DNA of 64,000 bases from assembly GCA_001910725.1 (NCBI GenBank), contig MJGA01000004.1, positions 992,001 to 1,056,000 of the forward strand. Direction: 5' to 3'. This DNA is from Phanerodontia chrysosporium. Lineage: Eukaryota; Basidiomycota; Agaricomycetes; Polyporales; Phanerochaetaceae. Shown one piece after another: positions 62,553-64,000 of the stretch (position 1 is the first letter of the stretch; each line of letters begins with the position of its first letter). The notes beneath the pieces are model-generated. The model worked only from the letters and a program-made list of their open reading frames with translations, was not told the origin of the DNA and ran no database searches. The translations under genes and the position numbers were made by a program.

Positions 62553-63339
62553 ATGAGCTGCCGATCCGCACTGAACGTCTTCCGCTCCTGCTCGTCCTCG
62601 TACGCGTCGCGCGCCGCCGCACGCCCGTCGCTTAACGCTGCCCGGCGGTTCGCGGGCGCACGCTCTTACTCAGCCCAGGCAGAGCCGCAGCCCGCGGAGG
62701 AGGCCAAGAAGGAGGGCGAGAGCTCGTCGGAGGCCTCCGCCTCGGAGAAGGAGTGCCTCGAGAAGCTGAAGAAGAAGGAGGAAGAGGTGCAAGACCTCGT
62801 GGTACGTCCCCGCGCGCACGTCCGCCTGCCCGTCCCGCCTCCGATCTGACCGTGCGCCGTCCCAGGGCCGGCTACGATACCTGCAGGCCGACTTCCTGAA
62901 CCTGCAGCGCAATGCTGCGCGCGAAAAGGAGCAGCAGCGCGACTTTGCGATCACCAAGTTCGCCGGCGACCTCCTCGAAACCGTGGACGTCCTCGCGATG
63001 GCCCTCAAGTCCGTCCCGCCATCCGCCATCAAGCCACCAGCGGCGGACGCGCCGTCGGCCGCGGCAGAGAAGACGGCGGAGCAGCACCTCTACGATCTGC
63101 ACCAGGGCGTCGAGATGACGCACAGGCTGCTCCTCCAGACGCTCTTCAAGTACCAGGTCAAGCCCTTCGACCCAACAGGCGAGAAGTTCGACCCGAACCG
63201 CCATGAGGCACTCTACCAGGCACCCATCCCCGGCAAGGAGCCAGGGACCGTGCTCGAGTGTCAAAAAATCGGCTACACGATCAAGGACCGTGTGCTGCGC
63301 GCAGCGCAAGTCGGTGTCGTCCAGGACACCTCATCATAG
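62553..63339 (+). CDS. MGE1: Mitochondrial GrpE nucleotide exchange factor
   Basis: Releases ADP from mitochondrial Hsp70 (Ssc1) during protein import and folding. Two exons (62553-62801, 62866-63339) give 240 residues. The first 45 residues are Arg/Ser/Ala-rich with no acids until residue 48, a clear mitochondrial presequence. GrpE features: the long N-terminal helix (ECLEKLKKKEEEVQDLVGRL, YLQADFLNLQRNAAREKEQ), FAITKFAGDLLETVDVLAMAL, the LYQGVEMTHRLLLQTL-type segment (read as LHQGVEMTHRLLLQTLFKY), and the C-terminal head with FDPNRHEALYQAP and GYTIKDRVLRAAQVGV. Frame intact. It diverges from the acidic gene (274 bases) and converges with MSF1. Confidence 0.95.
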
Positions 63340-63413
63340 TCTTGACGGATTCAGAGGGGTGCAGTGTAGGACCAGCAGTGGATAGACCATACTCTATTAC
63401 CCTATAGCTAATT

Positions 63414-64000
63414 TCAACGAATCTCTACTCCGAAGTTCTCCACCAACCGCGCTTTGACACCCTCGTGCACTACATTGGCCTCTTCATTGGACAGGGACCG
63501 GTCCATAGACCTGTAGTTGATCCTGTAGCACTGGCTCGCACGGCCTGTCTTTGGGTGGGTGAACGCATCAATCTAGAATGCAGGGGTAGCGTTGGTCAGG
63601 TCATGGGTCACTACGCCCGGCGACACTTCGCTCACCAGCTGCACGTCCTCCACCAAATCCCCGGCAGCCTCCCGGACCGTGTCACAGAAGTCGTTTTGGT
63701 GCAGACCACTCTCGGGCAGCCAGAAGCTCAGGTCCTTGTAGCACGCTGGATACTTGGAGTACGGCTTGAATGCGCTGATCTTGCCGGGTGCGAACTGCGA
63801 CAAGAAGCGTTGGTCCTGCGACCAGAAGAGGCGGATGTCTGGAATGGAGTACAAGATCATGGCGATGCGCTCCAGACCCAGTCCAAAGGCCCATCCGATG
63901 CTGTTAGGGACGTCTGCAGGAGGTATGTGTGACCGTGACCTGGACCAGCATGGAAAGGGGACGCACTTGCCCGCTCTAGGGTGGATTGCAGGACGACACC
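63414..64000 (-). CDS. MSF1: Mitochondrial phenylalanyl-tRNA synthetase (C-terminal part, cut by window edge)
   Basis: Charges mitochondrial tRNA-Phe; monomeric type with fused anticodon-binding domain. Three exons of the 3' end are visible: 64000-63967 (running off the window), 63913-63627 and 63572-63414, phases consistent. Seen: [21 protein letters not shown] and the class II motif 3 [21 protein letters not shown], then the ferredoxin-like anticodon-binding domain ([54 protein letters not shown]) up to the end EIR. About 160 of some 460 residues lie in the window; no break seen. Confidence 0.95.

Overview
This is a nuclear contig from a filamentous basidiomycete, most likely an Agaricomycete of the Polyporales type. 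The evidence is the gene density (about 30 genes in 64 kb on both strands), many short introns of about 45-65 bases with GT(A/G)NGT donors and YAG acceptors, small exons, GC-rich coding sequence, and families such as a fungal Hv1 proton channel, PhoD phosphatase, PNGase A-like amidases and a WG-rich CCCH protein. Species assignment is inference. I rebuilt gene models by hand from splice sites, phase and family conservation. Both window ends cut through genes.

Layout. 1-11 kb: TRAPPC10/Trs130 (cut by the left edge), ALG3, a FAR-17a/AIG1-like membrane protein, argininosuccinate lyase, a plasma-membrane syntaxin and a small AN1 zinc-finger protein. 11-21 kb: aspartate aminotransferase, a large HEAT-repeat protein (PP4R1-like) and a four-helix membrane protein hidden in small exons. 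21-29 kb: a fused IST1-TBC protein, GPI15/PIG-H and a GH5 glucanase-like enzyme. 29-35 kb: three more four-helix (MARVEL-like) membrane genes, with a voltage-gated proton channel on the opposite strand between the last two. 36-46 kb: a protein with three PAM2-like motifs, a 22-exon PhoD phosphatase, a CCCH zinc-finger protein with a WG repeat array, and a membrane-anchored coiled-coil protein. 47-54 kb: Nur1, fructose-1,6-bisphosphatase, a four-finger C2H2 factor and a Pmp3-family protein. 54-64 kb: two tandem PNGase A-like genes (the first damaged), a GCIP-domain protein, an acidic lysine-rich presumably nuclear protein, mitochondrial GrpE (Mge1) and mitochondrial Phe-tRNA synthetase (cut by the right edge).

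Most genes are housekeeping and there is no classic biosynthetic cluster, mobile element, CRISPR array or recognisable tRNA/rRNA. Functional themes are the secretory/membrane system (TRAPPC10, ALG3, GPI15, syntaxin, IST1-TBC, PNGase-like, Nur1) and primary metabolism (ARG4, AAT, FBP1). The most unusual features are the IST1-TBC fusion, the triple-PAM2 protein, the WG-array CCCH protein, possible 1- and 3-nucleotide micro-exons in the PhoD gene, and the proton channel flanked by four-helix membrane genes.

A caution for every reader: from about 22.8 kb rightwards I count 18 places where one missing base, mostly in a short homopolymer, breaks an otherwise clean conserved reading frame, three of them in fructose-1,6-bisphosphatase. 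The first 22 kb shows none. This looks more like sequence error than gene decay, but it affects several gene models.
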